Shown piece by piece: positions 35,386 through 46,469 of a stretch of 64,000 bases of DNA (position 1 is the stretch's first letter; the number at the start of each line of letters is the position of its first letter). The stretch covers positions 92,020,001 to 92,084,000 of the forward strand of contig CM027383.1 of NCBI GenBank assembly GCA_015680905.1. Reading direction: 5' to 3'. Source of the DNA: Coptis chinensis. Lineage: Eukaryota; Streptophyta; Magnoliopsida; Ranunculales; Ranunculaceae. Position numbers and translations under genes: made by a program. The notes under the pieces are model-generated. The model was not told the DNA's origin. It made no database searches and was given only the letters and a program-made list of their open reading frames with translations.

Positions 35386-36384
35386 AAATAGAAATAGAGA
35401 TGCATTGATAACATTTCTTCTGTGCCGCAGCTGCTGTTCATTGCTCTTACTTTCAGCCATTACAAAATTTTATAAATTTACACCATTTACATTAAAAAAC
35501 TGAAAAATAACATCATTTCCAATCAACAACAAGTTCTATGTACAACAAAAGAGTTGTGGGATAATACAACTCAGAATAACTTTTCTCCTCAAATCCTACA
35601 GTTTTCGCCCACCTTTAATTGGCACCTCTACTCTGTCCATAATCAATTATTTCTCAATTGATTTACATAAACACACAAAATATAACTGATAATGGATGTA
35701 AACTTGAAAAAATTAACACTTTTTTCATAGAAAGCAAGAAACCATTACTAAATGCTCAATCATAATTTATTAATAGTGTAGCCAAGTATCATTATCTAAC
35801 GTGACAAATGAGATATACTAATTAATGATATTCATAGGAATCACATCAAAAATATTGTGAAACCCAATATAATATTCATATCTCATAGCTCAAAAGAAAA
35901 TATAATATGCATATCTCATAGCTCTACATAGAATATGTGGATAACAATTACACAAACAAACTGGAAAAGACAAAGAACAACACACATACAAAATAAAGTA
36001 AAAACCAATATAATATTTATACCTCATAGATCCACATAGGTATTATAATTTTTATAATAATTTAATATAACGGCACCCGTTCATAGAACGGGTTCGAAAA
36101 CTAGTGCTATTAAGTGTTTGAGTTTTTTTTTGGTGACTTATTAAGTGTTTGAGTTGAATTAGGAAACTGAAGGCATGAACGTAATTGAGTTTTTTCCACC
36201 AAAGAGCCAACATCCACGTGGCTTCACTCTCTCTTGTGAGAGTGCCACCTATTAAGCATGGTTCACCTACTCCCAAGTCCTAAATCTATCTATCTGTTGT
36301 GTTGTTGACTACTTGGCAAAATATCGTACATACCGATATTCATAATTCTAATTCAATATCGATATATTCATTTAAGCTAGCAAC
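35386..36384. other. No gene recognised; partial palindrome-rich repeat at the end
   Basis: About 1 kb, AT-rich. At 36317-36376 there is CAAAATATCG followed by several AATATCGATAT words, the same start as the ~406-bp MITE family at 37862 and 50239, so a truncated copy probably lies here, next to the F-box promoter. Confidence 0.45.
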
Positions 36385-36393
36385 TATAAAAGG
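36383..36393 (+). promoter_or_regulatory. TATA box of the F-box gene
   Basis: ACTATAAAAGG, a near-consensus plant TATA box, about 600 bp before the first F-box ATG on the same strand. A leader intron would fit the long 5' distance. Not tested. Confidence 0.45.
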
Positions 36394-37861
36394 AGAAGCT
36401 TCAAACTTTGCTTTCAAGTTCAGATTTTTTTGAGTTGGGCTCTTTGTGGCGTGCCTACTGAAGGTTTTGTATATAAAAGGAATATATTTTTCTCTAGGTT
36501 TGAATTGATTTTCATATAGATTATTTTTGTGTTGTTTAAATCAATACGAGAGGTTACTTCTGTGTTTATATGAAATTGCCCGTCAAATATATTGAAAACA
36601 CACGACCCCTTAGTCTCTTGCCACTTAGAACGACTTGTTTTTCGCTTATTTGAAGAAATTATGTATCAATAAACATTTATTTTTTTACAAGAATGCACTC
36701 CCACGTCAAGTAAGCCTGTGGCATACACGGTGTGGAACCTCCAACTTATATATCCATGGTGGGTTTAACCATGTGCTCGAAATATCCACCTATAGGCAGA
36801 CCTTTATTCCATTAACCCCTTAAATTTACTTCATTCCCATATCTTTGTTGCTTATTATTCGTTTTTAAGCAAGATATGTAAGCTCACCTAAATAGTATGT
36901 AGAACATCTATGGTTCCAAATTCCTTTTCTAATAGTTGCTTTTTCTTCTCAGTTTCTGGCATTGACGGTTCGCGCTACTTAAGGATCAATGGAAATAAGT
37001 GTTGGGTCTCTGAAGGATGACAAACAAAATTCTGTTAAGGTACCCGACATAAAATCAATTTAAGTTTAATACTCGCACTGCATGTGATCTTGTTTGGGGT
37101 ATCCACATTAATACACAAGGAACCTTGAATTCGTATGTACGCCTACGCAATATATACTGTCAGATAAGATAGGAGTTGGGACTGAATCTGGATCAGCGTC
37201 TGTCTCAACATTTAGATGCCTATTGTCAGACTTTAGATTCTTCAATCGTAAGCACCTTGAGAAAAAAAACTGGGTTAGTATTGTGCTGCAGTTCCATAAT
37301 AGTGTAGGACTGTGGATCTATAGAATACTGCGTCCTACCTAGACTGGTTATCTGTTGCATTAGCTAAATAGTTTTTAAGAATCAATTACTTAGAACATAA
37401 TTCTTTTTCTGCTAACAGCCTTTTTAATGCTTTGTCAGGAAGACAACACCAAATCAGTTGATCGTATTAGCGAATTACCACAGGACATTCTCTCTCTTGT
37501 ATACTCTCATTTCTGACTATGAGAGATGCTGTCAAAACAAAGGTGTTATCTACGAAATGGAGATATCTTTATGCGTTCACATCCAATCTTCACTTTGATG
37601 AATTTTCTTTATTTGGTATCGAATATGACGAATTTTATCACGAGAAAGTATGGGAGGATAGATTCAAATTTGTAAGAGCAGTCGATCAGTTTTTGAAGTT
37701 GTGCACATGTCAGAAAATATGCTCCTTCAAGGTCTCTTGTTTCCTAACGAATGACTCTGCCTCTCATATTGACAGGTGGATCAGTTTTGCTGTTAGAATG
37801 CAGACTGAAAAACTTGATCTTGACCTTTTGTGCGTTTCTAAAGGTTGTGAACTCCCTATTA

Positions 37862-38267
37862 CAAAATATCCCGATATATCTCGATATTTGGAGATATTTA
37901 TTTATATTTCAGAAAAAAATATATAAATATCACGATATGTTAAGAGATATATACGACTGCAAATATCTACGATATTTTGACGATATTTGCGATATTTGTA
38001 ATATTTGAGGATATTTGGAGATATTTAGCGATATTTTGTGTATATAACAATTTTATTTAATATTTACCATTATATTTTAAATAAATATAAATAATGTATC
38101 ATGATATATCAAGAAATATCTACAATATCTATGATATTATCGATATTTTAGATATATCCACGATATTTGCATGTGAAACAATGTCAAATATTCCCAAAGA
38201 GAGGGATATATCCACGATACATATCCAGAAATTGAGTATCGATAAATATCCATATCCTGATATTTTG
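37862..38267. mobile_element. ~406-bp palindrome-rich MITE in F-box exon 2
   Basis: Starts CAAAATATCCCGATATATC and ends CCTGATATTTTG, i.e. 9-bp inverted ends CAAAATATC. Flanked by TA on both sides (37860-37861 and 38268-38269), suggesting a TA target-site duplication as in Tc1/mariner-like elements. The interior is packed with GATATATC/CGATATT words on both strands. It interrupts coding sequence between CELPI and YYGELYNFP. A second copy of nearly the same length lies at 50239-50641. Confidence 0.65.
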
Positions 38268-39027
38268 TACTATGGTGAGCTCTATAATTTTCCTTGTCAT
38301 TTGCTTCCTCTAGTGAAGCGTCTCAGTTAAAGCATTTGAGCCTTCGTTCATGTGTGCTAATGCCTTCTTCTGATTTGTCAAATACCTTCAACTCCTTGAA
38401 AACCCTTGTTTTGGATGGTATACTTGTTGATCAAAGTGCTTTTGACAACATCCTTTCTGGTGGTAAAAATCTTCAATCTTTGAGGATTAAAAATTGTACG
38501 CTACCTGAGTCTTTTTTCATTTGTCGGAAATTCCCCTCTTTAAAGTCGCTGGTCCTGGAAGAATGTCAAAGAGCATATAATATTCAAATATCTTGTATTG
38601 ATCTCATTACATTTGTGTATGTTGGAATGGTGGTAAAAAACTTAAGATTTGTTGGTGCTCCATCGGTTGAGAAAGTGCATCTTGGTATCGACTGTGCATT
38701 TGATATTGACACGAATTATATGTTCTGTTGTCTTGCAAAAGAGCTTCCTCATCTTCAAATATTGTCACTACGTTTGTTTGCCAATGAGGTGCTTAAAATG
38801 AAAAAAAAATGTCTCTAATTTTAAGTTTATAGTTGGCAATGATTTTATTTCAGTAACAATTAATTTTCCTCTTTTCTGTTCAGTTACAACCAATACCTCT
38901 GAACGTGAACAAATTCTGCCGGCTGAAAGAACTGGAGGTGACTATCTTTTTGAATGTGGATTTTGATCTGCTCTCTCTTATCCCCATTCTAAATGCTTCT
39001 CCATGTCTGCAGAAGTTTCATTTGGCC

Positions 39028-39625
39028 GTAAGTCATCTCAACATTGCTTTAATATTAGTTTTTGGTGAATCTATCTGAATAAGCGAAAACAACTTTATTT
39101 GTTTTCTATACTTTTTATTTATATCAAACTCTTATTTTATGCCACAATCAAATATTCCTTACAGTATGTGCTTTTGCCTATAATGAACATGTTGAGAATT
39201 ATTATCGAAAAAAAAGGAAAGTGTTGAGAATTATAATTTCTTTTATGATTTCGAAGTCAGATAGTTTAGTGTGATGGATACCACCTAAAAACTTGTGGGC
39301 AGACCTATTTTTGTGTAATTTGCAAGGTTAACAAACTTTAGTGGGGAACCATAAATAGTTAGAACTTGTTTATATGACTAGCAAACACTAAGCACAACCT
39401 GGGTGGAGTGGAGCAACTCACCATGATGGCTTCCGAAACTAATGTAAAGTATAAACATCATCTGTATCGTCAATATCCGTGGTTCAAGTTTAGACACCAA
39501 CTTTAAAGTTTAAAGTTGGTTAAAACATCCTACATACGTGGTAGTAATAGAGCCAGGCAATCACTATAACACTTGGTAGTAATAGAGCCAGAATAGACTT
39601 GCTTCTTGGTTGACTATAAAAAGAT
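39028..39625. other. Original F-box intron 3 sequence, left part
   Basis: Starts with the GTAAGT donor after exon 3. AT-rich, no coding similarity. A short TAGTAATAGAGCCAG phrase is repeated near 39541 and 39580. Confidence 0.5.
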
Positions 39626-40741
39626 AACACAGAAATATGTTCATTCGTGGTAACTCTAAACTATTAATCTTCTAGGGTACCCTTAAAGTACAAAGTAGCA
39701 AACAATACATGAAACGGATTGCATCTTTGCATCAGAATGCACTGAAGCAAAATTCATGGTGAAAACCCTTTGGTTTATCACTTTATAGAACCGCTTAGTA
39801 CAACACATCAAGCGATGGACACAATTTTTTAAAGCAAACTGCTAAAAGTAGTTCTTATTTAGCAGAGTTCTCAGCACATGCAACTGTCAGACTTTGATAA
39901 CATGGATTAAAAAATAAAAAGGAGAAAAACTCAATAATATTAATCTGAATATCTGATTACGCCTAAATTGAAATTTGCAAGATCACTTTAGTATGAGTAA
40001 ATTTCGATGGTCGTTTCTACACTGAAAAGCAGTGAATTCAAGAGTATTGGATGAAGAAGGGAATACAAGTCAGAACTGAAGTACTTTTTAAATTGTGTAG
40101 AGGATTTTTTTTTTGGATTATTTGTTTTTTTAGGACTAATAGCATCTCCAATGGGAGGTGTAAACCGTATAGAGTGGACTAATAACACAGAAATATGTTC
40201 ATTCGTGGTAACTCTAAACTATTAATCTTCTAGGGTACCCTTAAAGGCTTAAAGTACAAAGTAGCAAACAATACATGAAACGGATTGCACCTTTGCATCA
40301 GAATGCACTGAAGCAAAATTCATGGTGAAAATTATCACTTTATAGAACCGCTTAATACAACACATCAAGCGATGGACACAATTTTTTAAAGCAAACTGGT
40401 AAAAGTAGTTCTTATTTAGCAGAGTTCTCAGCACATGCAACTGTCAGACTTTGATAACATGGATTAAAAAAAAAAAAAAAAGGAGAAAAACTCAATAATA
40501 TTAATCTGATTACGCCTAAATTGTAATTTGCGAGATCACTTTAGTATGAGTAAATTTCGATGGCCGTTTCTACACTGAAAAGCAGTGAATTCAAGAGTAT
40601 TGGATGAAGAAGGGAATACAAGTCAGAACTGAAGTACTTTTTAAATTGTGTAAGAGGAATTTTTTTTTTGGATTATTTGTATTTTTAGGACTAATGACAT
40701 CTCCAATGAAGGTGTTGTTGGAGTTATCTCTCACATGAGGA
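39626..40741. repeat. 558-bp tandem duplication carrying transposon end
   Basis: The phrase AACACAGAAATATGTTCATT starts at 39626 and at 40184. The two ~540-bp copies are very similar, with small indels (e.g. a longer A-run and a 14-bp loss in the second). Copy 1 ends with a 40-bp stub of the long-TIR transposon (GCATCTCCAATGGGAGGTG, 40142-40180). Copy 2 runs into the full element, whose TIR is interrupted by the copia insertion at 40716. Confidence 0.85.
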
Positions 40742-41311
40742 GAGAAACGGAGCTGATTCGACGTTGGATATGTCGAGTCGCCCGACCCTCGGGGGGCGAC
40801 TGGTGACTCGAGTGAAATTTGTGTTTTTTCGATATAAAAACAAGTTTCACAAGAAAGAAATTTGTTTTTTGATATAAAAACAAGATCAAGGTTTTGGAAA
40901 ACCTAAGTCGAGGAAGACTAAGAACCGACAAAAAAACAAAAGAGAGAAACCAATCTTGAAAGCTATCAAGATTGAGAGATAACCTTTACTGGAGATACAA
41001 CCTCAGAAAGAGATAAGAGTGATCTAGTAAGGTGAGAAGACCGAAAGGAGAGATTGTAATCTTCCTTCCCACTTTATAAAGATGGCTCTTGTGGAAGTAG
41101 GCATCATTGGCGAACCACGGTAAATCTTTGTTTTGTGGTTTGCCTTTCGCTTTGCATTATTATTTGTTGTTGTTGATAGTTGTTTAATGAGTTGGGCATG
41201 TTAGTATATCTTTGTAGTTGATATTTAGATTTTGTCCGGAGTTGAATTGTTTCCATATACGAGTTATCTGTGTAGTGGGGGAATCGATTAGTATTGGTAT
41301 AATCCCCAACA
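40716..41311 (+). repeat. 5' LTR of copia element
   Basis: Begins TGTTGGAGTTATCTCTCAC and ends ATAATCCCCAACA. 596 bp. It contains a short T-rich/AAACAAG repeat (GATATAAAAACAAG twice, about 40830-40885). Differs from the 3' LTR by scattered substitutions and small indels. Confidence 0.93.
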
Positions 41312-41313
41312 AG

Positions 41314-41326
41314 TGGTATCAGAGCC
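41314..41326 (+). other. Primer-binding site (initiator tRNA-Met)
   Basis: TGGTATCAGAGCC, two bases after the 5' LTR, is complementary to the 3' end of plant initiator methionine tRNA, the usual primer of copia reverse transcription. Confidence 0.93.
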
Positions 41327-41420
41327 AGGGTAGAATAGCCTAGGGTGTTATCCGAATCTTGGTCAGAAGGTGTTTGACGAAATTCCTGAGAGAAGATTTG
41401 AGGTTAAATAACTTGTAGAG

Positions 41421-42149
41421 ATGGACCATTCCGTGAACACTCGCATGATGAGTCTGAATAGGAAAAACTACACCATCTGGAAAGCCAAGATGGAAGACTT
41501 GTTATATTGCAAGGACTTGGCACTTCCCATTGAGAATGAGGGAGTAAAACCGAAAAGAATCATGAGATGCCGATTTGAGTGGAAAAAGCTTGACAGAAAA
41601 GCGATTGGATACATTCGACAGTGGATTGACGACAATGTCTTTCACCATGTGTCCCAAGAGACTACAGCCTTCAGTCTGTGGAAGAAACTCGAAGACCTTT
41701 ATGAGAGGAACTCGGGTGGAAACAAAGTGCTAGTCGTTAAGAAGTTTGCAGACACGAAGTACCAATAAGGTTATTCAATGTCTGAGCATCTTAATGAAGT
41801 ACAGAATATCATCAATCAGATGCATTTGATGAAGATCAATTTGAGAGACGAAGTTGAGGCTTTGTTTCTATTAGGCTCTCTACTTGAAAGTTGGAAGACA
41901 TTAGCAGTTTCTCTACACGGAGCAGCCAAGGATGGAATTGTTACCATGGAAATGGCTACCACGTCTTTGTTGAATGAGGAGACTAGAAGGAGTGCAAGAA
42001 GCGGCTCCTCACCTCGAGATCCTTTCACGAGAAACGGGGAAGAGGTAGAAACGAGAAAACCATCTCGTTCTAGAGGTGATGACAAAAGTAAATCTAGGGG
42101 TGAAGCTAGAACTCCCAAGGCGGAGAGGCAATGTTACTATTGTGCCTGA
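41421..42149 (+). pseudogene. Copia gag
   Basis: One frame over both halves, broken by a single TAA at 41766. Reads MDHSVNTRMMSLNRKNYTIW, FHHVSQETTAFSLWKKLEDL and, after the stop, MSEHLNEVQNIINQMH, matching the UBN2/gag polyprotein domain of plant copia elements. An Arg/Ser-rich linker leads to a nucleocapsid zinc knuckle that starts CYYC but is broken by a stop after CYYCA. Confidence 0.92.
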
Positions 42150-42925
42150 AAGGGCCACTTCCGGATATGAGTGCGAGGACGAAGAGGGATGAGAAGAATA
42201 AGCGTGTACATGAAGACATGGTGCGGATGAAACGGAAACACACGCAGAGATACTCACCGCACTAGTCGGCGACCTAGTGGGGAATCAGGTCGATTGTGGT
42301 GTGTGCTATCTTAGTACCTCATGTCATGGATCTGAGTGTGGGTGATAGATCTGAAGCATCCTATCACGTCACATCGCGCGGGGATTCTTCACTACCTACG
42401 TGGTGAATATGGTGAAGTAAGGATGGGTAATGATGGCATCTCGAAGATTATAGGCATGGAGATGTTCATGTAAAACCAATGTCGGCTACACCTTGACACT
42501 CAGGATGTAAGACATGTCTCGACATATACGGCTAAAGCCTAATTTCGGCTAGGGAAATTAGATGACGATGGCTTTGTAAACTCGCTTTGGTAGCGGGGTA
42601 TGGAACCGAAAGCGAGGTTCCATCAGTAGCGACCAAAGGAAAGAAAACTTGCTCTCTTTACAAAACCACGGGCTAGTTTGTGTAAAGCGAAGCGAACGCG
42701 CGAAGAAGAAACTTCATCCGAATCGTGGCACAAGAGACCGCGGTCACATGGGCATAAAAGGGATGGAAGTTCTTGTTAAGCAAAAGGTCGCGGGCGGACA
42801 TTAAAGGTACACATTTAAATACATGTATGTACTCATGCGGTAGGAAAGCAACACAGGTGTCTTTCCAAAGATTCCCGATCTCCACGTAAAAGGACAACAT
42901 CCTTGAACTAGTGCAATACTGGACT
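42150..42925 (+). pseudogene. Copia protease and pol linker, heavily decayed
   Basis: Scattered frames still show EASYHVTSR in place of the protease DSGAxxHVT start, MGNDGISKIIGMG and DVRHV, all seen in this order in copia Pol. No frame stays open for more than ~75 codons on the plus strand. The protease active-site DSG is not intact. Confidence 0.6.
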
Positions 42926-42926
42926 T

Positions 42927-43748
42927 ATGTGGTCCTATGAGAGTAAAGTCCCACCGGGAGCTTCGACTTCTTTATATTCATTGATGATCGTCCAAGAAAA
43001 AATATGGGCCTATAGTCGAAGACCAAGGATGAAGTACTTGGCATGTTTGAGAAATTCCACAAACATGGTGGAAAAAGAGACCGGGAAGTTGTTGAAGTGT
43101 ATTCGCTCGGATAATGGGGGTGAGTACATCGGGCCATTTGAAGAGTATTACCGAGTCATGGGATTCGGTCATGAGCAAAACCGTTCCCGAAGACACCGCA
43201 ACATAATGGAATAGTAGAGAGAATGAACCGTACCATTGTAGAGGATGAGATGCATGATATCTCACTCTAAGCTACCTAGAAGCTCTTGGGTAGAAGCAAT
43301 CAATGTCTGTTAGTGCATGTGATCAACTGTCGCCAAGCAAAGCCTCTAAATAGTAATTATCCGAGAGAGTATGGTCGGCGAGATGTTGATTATGGATACT
43401 TGAGGATATTTGGGTGCGGGGCATTTGGCATATTCAGAAGGATGAGAGATCCAAACTTGATGACAAAGCCAAGCAATGCATTTTTAAGGTTATGGAGATG
43501 AAAAGTTTGGTTACAAACTCTATGATCCGATTAACAAGAAGGTAATCCGAAGTCGAGATGTTGTGTTCTTAGAATACCAAACCATAGCAGACTTTGAGGA
43601 GGGTGAAGAAGCTGAGGCTTTCACCAATGATCTTGTTGATTCGAACCGAAGTTCCTACTTGTGGAGCGTCGCGGAAGGCATTGAGAATGTAGAAAACCAT
43701 GAGTTTGAAGCTCATGATGAGAATCTTATTGCTTTCATGATGGGATAG
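42927..43748 (+). pseudogene. Copia integrase
   Basis: Includes ETGKLLKCIRSDNGGEYIGP, containing the second Asp of the DDE triad, then after shifts the HNGIVERMNRT-like region near 43195-43230, and the C-terminal YLRIFGCGAFGIF and KKVIRSRDVVFLEYQ segments. The frame changes at least three times. Integrase would join element DNA to the genome. Confidence 0.88.
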
Positions 43749-43927
43749 AACCTATTGGTATAGAAGATGCATATGAGATGCATGAACCACCACCGAGCAA
43801 AAGCGCGAAGTGCATCCTCCGAGGCACCGGCCAGATGGGGCAAGGAGGAGGTCCGATAGATGGAGGAGACTAACATTAACGGTATCCACCACATAATGCA
43901 CGTCTACTATCGGATGGTGGAGAACCT

Positions 43928-44695
43928 ATGTACTATCAAGAGGCACTTGAAGGTACAGACAAAGAAAAGTGGTTGAAGGTCATGCATGACGAGATGGATT
44001 CTTTGCATAAGAATCACACTTATGAGTTAGTTGAGAAACCCAGCGAGGGGAGAAAAGTTCTCAAGAATAAGTGGATATACAAAGTCAAGCATGAGGAGAA
44101 CAATCCTCACCCAAGGCACAAAGCTTGCCTTGTTGTGAAGGGATTCGGTCAAAGGAAAGGGATTGACTTTGATGAGATTTTCTCTCCTATAGTGAAGATG
44201 ACTTCTATCCGGGTGGTATTGGGTATGACCGCAAGTATGAACCTAGAGGTTGAGCAGCTAGATGTTAAGACAACTTTTCTTCATGGAGACCTTGAAGAAG
44301 ATGTCTACATGGACGACCCGGAGGGTTTTTGAGGTCAAAGGCAAGGAGCACCTAGTATGCAAGTTCGATAAAGAGCTTGTATGGGTTGAAGCAAGCACCG
44401 AGACGATGGTACATAAAGTTTGACTCCTTTATGGCGAAGAAGCGATACAAGAAGTCCGCTTCCAATCATTGTGTGTTTGTTCGAGATTTCGGATGGGGAT
44501 TTCATAGTGCTATTGGCGTATGTGGATGATATGTTGATAGTTGGCCCAAACATCAACAAGATATCCAAGTCGAAGAAAGACTTGAGTAAGTCCTTTGAGA
44601 TGAAGAATTTGGGTCAAACAAAGCAAATACTTGGGGGGCGGATCACTCGTGACGAAAAAGTGGGAAGTTGTGGCTTTTCAAGAAAGCTACATTGA
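43928..44695 (+). pseudogene. Copia reverse transcriptase
   Basis: Opens with EALEGTDKEKWLKVMHDEMD, then KNKWIYKVKHEEN, ACLVVKGFGQRKGIDFDEIF and FSPIVKMTSIRVVLGMTAS (RVT_2). Stop/frameshift at about 44332 after PEGF. The catalytic motif is present in the next segment as LLAYVDDMLIVGPN. Frame changes prevent a single polypeptide. Confidence 0.93.
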
Positions 44696-45143
44696 GAAGC
44701 GTGTTGAAGAGATTCAACATGGATCAAAGCCGAAGCCGGTCGGTTGTCCGCTTGGGTGGCCGTTCATGACCAAATAGATGTGTCCTAAAGGGTGAGCATG
44801 AGCGAGTCGGATGGAAAAGATTCCTTATGCATCCGCAGATGGGCGATTTGATGTATGCCATGGTGTGTACTAGGACCGGATATTGCTTTTCGCCGTTGGT
44901 GTTGTAAGCAAATTTTGTCAAACCGAGTAAAAAGAACATTGGGAAGGTGTTAAGTGGATATTGAGATATCTCGAGGGCACTTCCAAATCGTGTTTGTGCT
45001 TTGGTGGAAGTAAGCCCTTACTTGAAGGCTACTGCTAATCGACGCAGACATGGCGGTGATGTTGATTTCGATGAAGTCCACCTCAGGTTATCCGGGTTAC
45101 TTTTGCGGGGGAGCGGTTTCTTGGCAATCTAAGTTGCAAAAGT

Positions 45144-45480
45144 GTGTTGCCCTCCCTCCACTACGAAGCCAAGTATATTGCAGCCATCGAGTGTTGCAAA
45201 GAGATGCTATGGATGAAGAGGTTTTTCGACGAACTAGGGCTAAAGCAGAAACAGTTTGTAGTTCTATGTGACAGTCAGAGCGCCATCCACTTGAGAAAGA
45301 ATCCGAGTTTTCATTCTAGATCCAAGCACATACACGTGAGTTATCATTGGATTAAAGAAGTACTTGAAGACAAGCATTTGTGTATCGAGAAGATCCATAC
45401 CGACAAGAACGGGTCGGATATGATGACCAAAGTCTTACCGAAAGGTAAGTTTGATATTTGTTGTGGCTACCGAATAGTAG
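45144..45480 (+). pseudogene. Copia RNase H and C-terminus
   Basis: Reads LHYEAKYIAAIECCKEMLWM, VLCDSQSAIHLRKNPSFHSR and SKHIHVSYHWIKEVLEDKHL, the RNase H end of copia Pol with its ADxLTKxL-like tail altered to SDMMTKVLPKGKF. Open to about 45695, running into the 3' LTR. Confidence 0.92.
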
Positions 45481-45532
45481 CGCAGACTCCTCTGTTAATT
45501 TGGAAATTGCATGGAGGTATCCCCTCACCGCT

Positions 45533-45546
45533 GGGGGAGGGGAGAT
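45533..45546 (+). other. Polypurine tract
   Basis: GGGGGAGGGGAGAT directly before the 3' LTR, the plus-strand primer site of LTR retrotransposons. Confidence 0.85.
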
Positions 45547-46131
45547 TGTTGAGTTATCCCTCACATGAGGAGAGAAACGAGTCGATTCGACGTTGGATAT
45601 GTCGAGCGCCGCCGCCGCTTCGCAATAGGCGACCCTGCGCCCAAAGGCTGATTTTCGTGAAGCTTATTTTACAAGAATCGAAATTTGTTTTTTGATATAA
45701 AAACAAGATCAAGGTTTTGGAAAACCTAAGTCAGAAGATTAAGAACCAGACAAAAACAAAGAGAGAGAAACCAATCTTGAAAGCTATCAAGATTGAGAGA
45801 TAACCTTTACAGATATACAACCCTGTAAAGAGATAAGAGTGATCTAGTAAGGTGAGAGACTGAAAGGAGAGATTGTAATCTTCCTTCCTACCTTATAAAG
45901 AACTGTCTCTTGTGGAAGTAGGCATCATTGGCCGAACCACGGTAAATCTTTGTTTTGTGGTTTGCCTTTACTGCTTTGCATTATTATTTGTTGTTGATAG
46001 TTGTTTAGTGAGTTGGGCATGTTAGTATAGGCTGTAGTTGATATTTAGATTTTGTCCGGAGTTGAATTGTTTCCATATACGAGTTATCTGTGTAGTGGGG
46101 AAATCGATTGGTATTGGTATAATCCCCAACA
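45547..46131 (+). repeat. 3' LTR of copia element
   Basis: Begins TGTTGAGTTATCCCTCACAT and ends ATAATCCCCAACA. 585 bp. Aligns along its length with the 5' LTR but with substitutions and short deletions, most obvious near 45600-45680. Confidence 0.93.
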
Positions 46132-46469
46132 AGTGTAAACCGTATAGAGTGGAAATTTTACACTCCAAATATCAAAAACTCTCTCTAATAGGGGTGCTAT
46201 TAGTGGCAGAGCTAGAAAAGTAAGTGAGAGTGAGCCAGCCCAGACAAAAACCAAGCATACAAAAAAAATAAAAATAAAAAAACATATATTATATATATTA
46301 ATGTATTAGAAAAAAAAATCAAATCTAAACAAGTACTTGTTCGTAGTTGTTTTCGGTGGCATTCTTTTTCGTTATCCTTCTTCATTTTCTGGAAGTGTTG
46401 TAAGATCAATTCGGTACCAATGCTATTAAAAACTTCCTTTTCAATGTATGTTATTAAACAATCATTCAA

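Larger units (their letters stand above)
40716..46131 (+). mobile_element. Ty1/copia LTR retrotransposon, degenerate
   Basis: Two LTRs (596 and 585 bp, TG...CA ends), a primer-binding site matching initiator-tRNA-Met, gag, integrase, reverse transcriptase and RNase H in copia order, and a polypurine tract before the 3' LTR. Flanked by GGTGT (40711-40715) and AGTGT (46132-46136), a 5-bp target duplication with one change. It is inserted in the left TIR of the DNA transposon, which reads continuously when the copia is removed. All coding regions carry stops or frameshifts, so it cannot move by itself. Confidence 0.95.

Noticed and set aside
46212-46469. Minus-strand frame at the end of the hAT-like element as a separate gene
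   Set aside because: Contains no motif beyond low-complexity Phe/Leu; probably 3' flank of the transposase.
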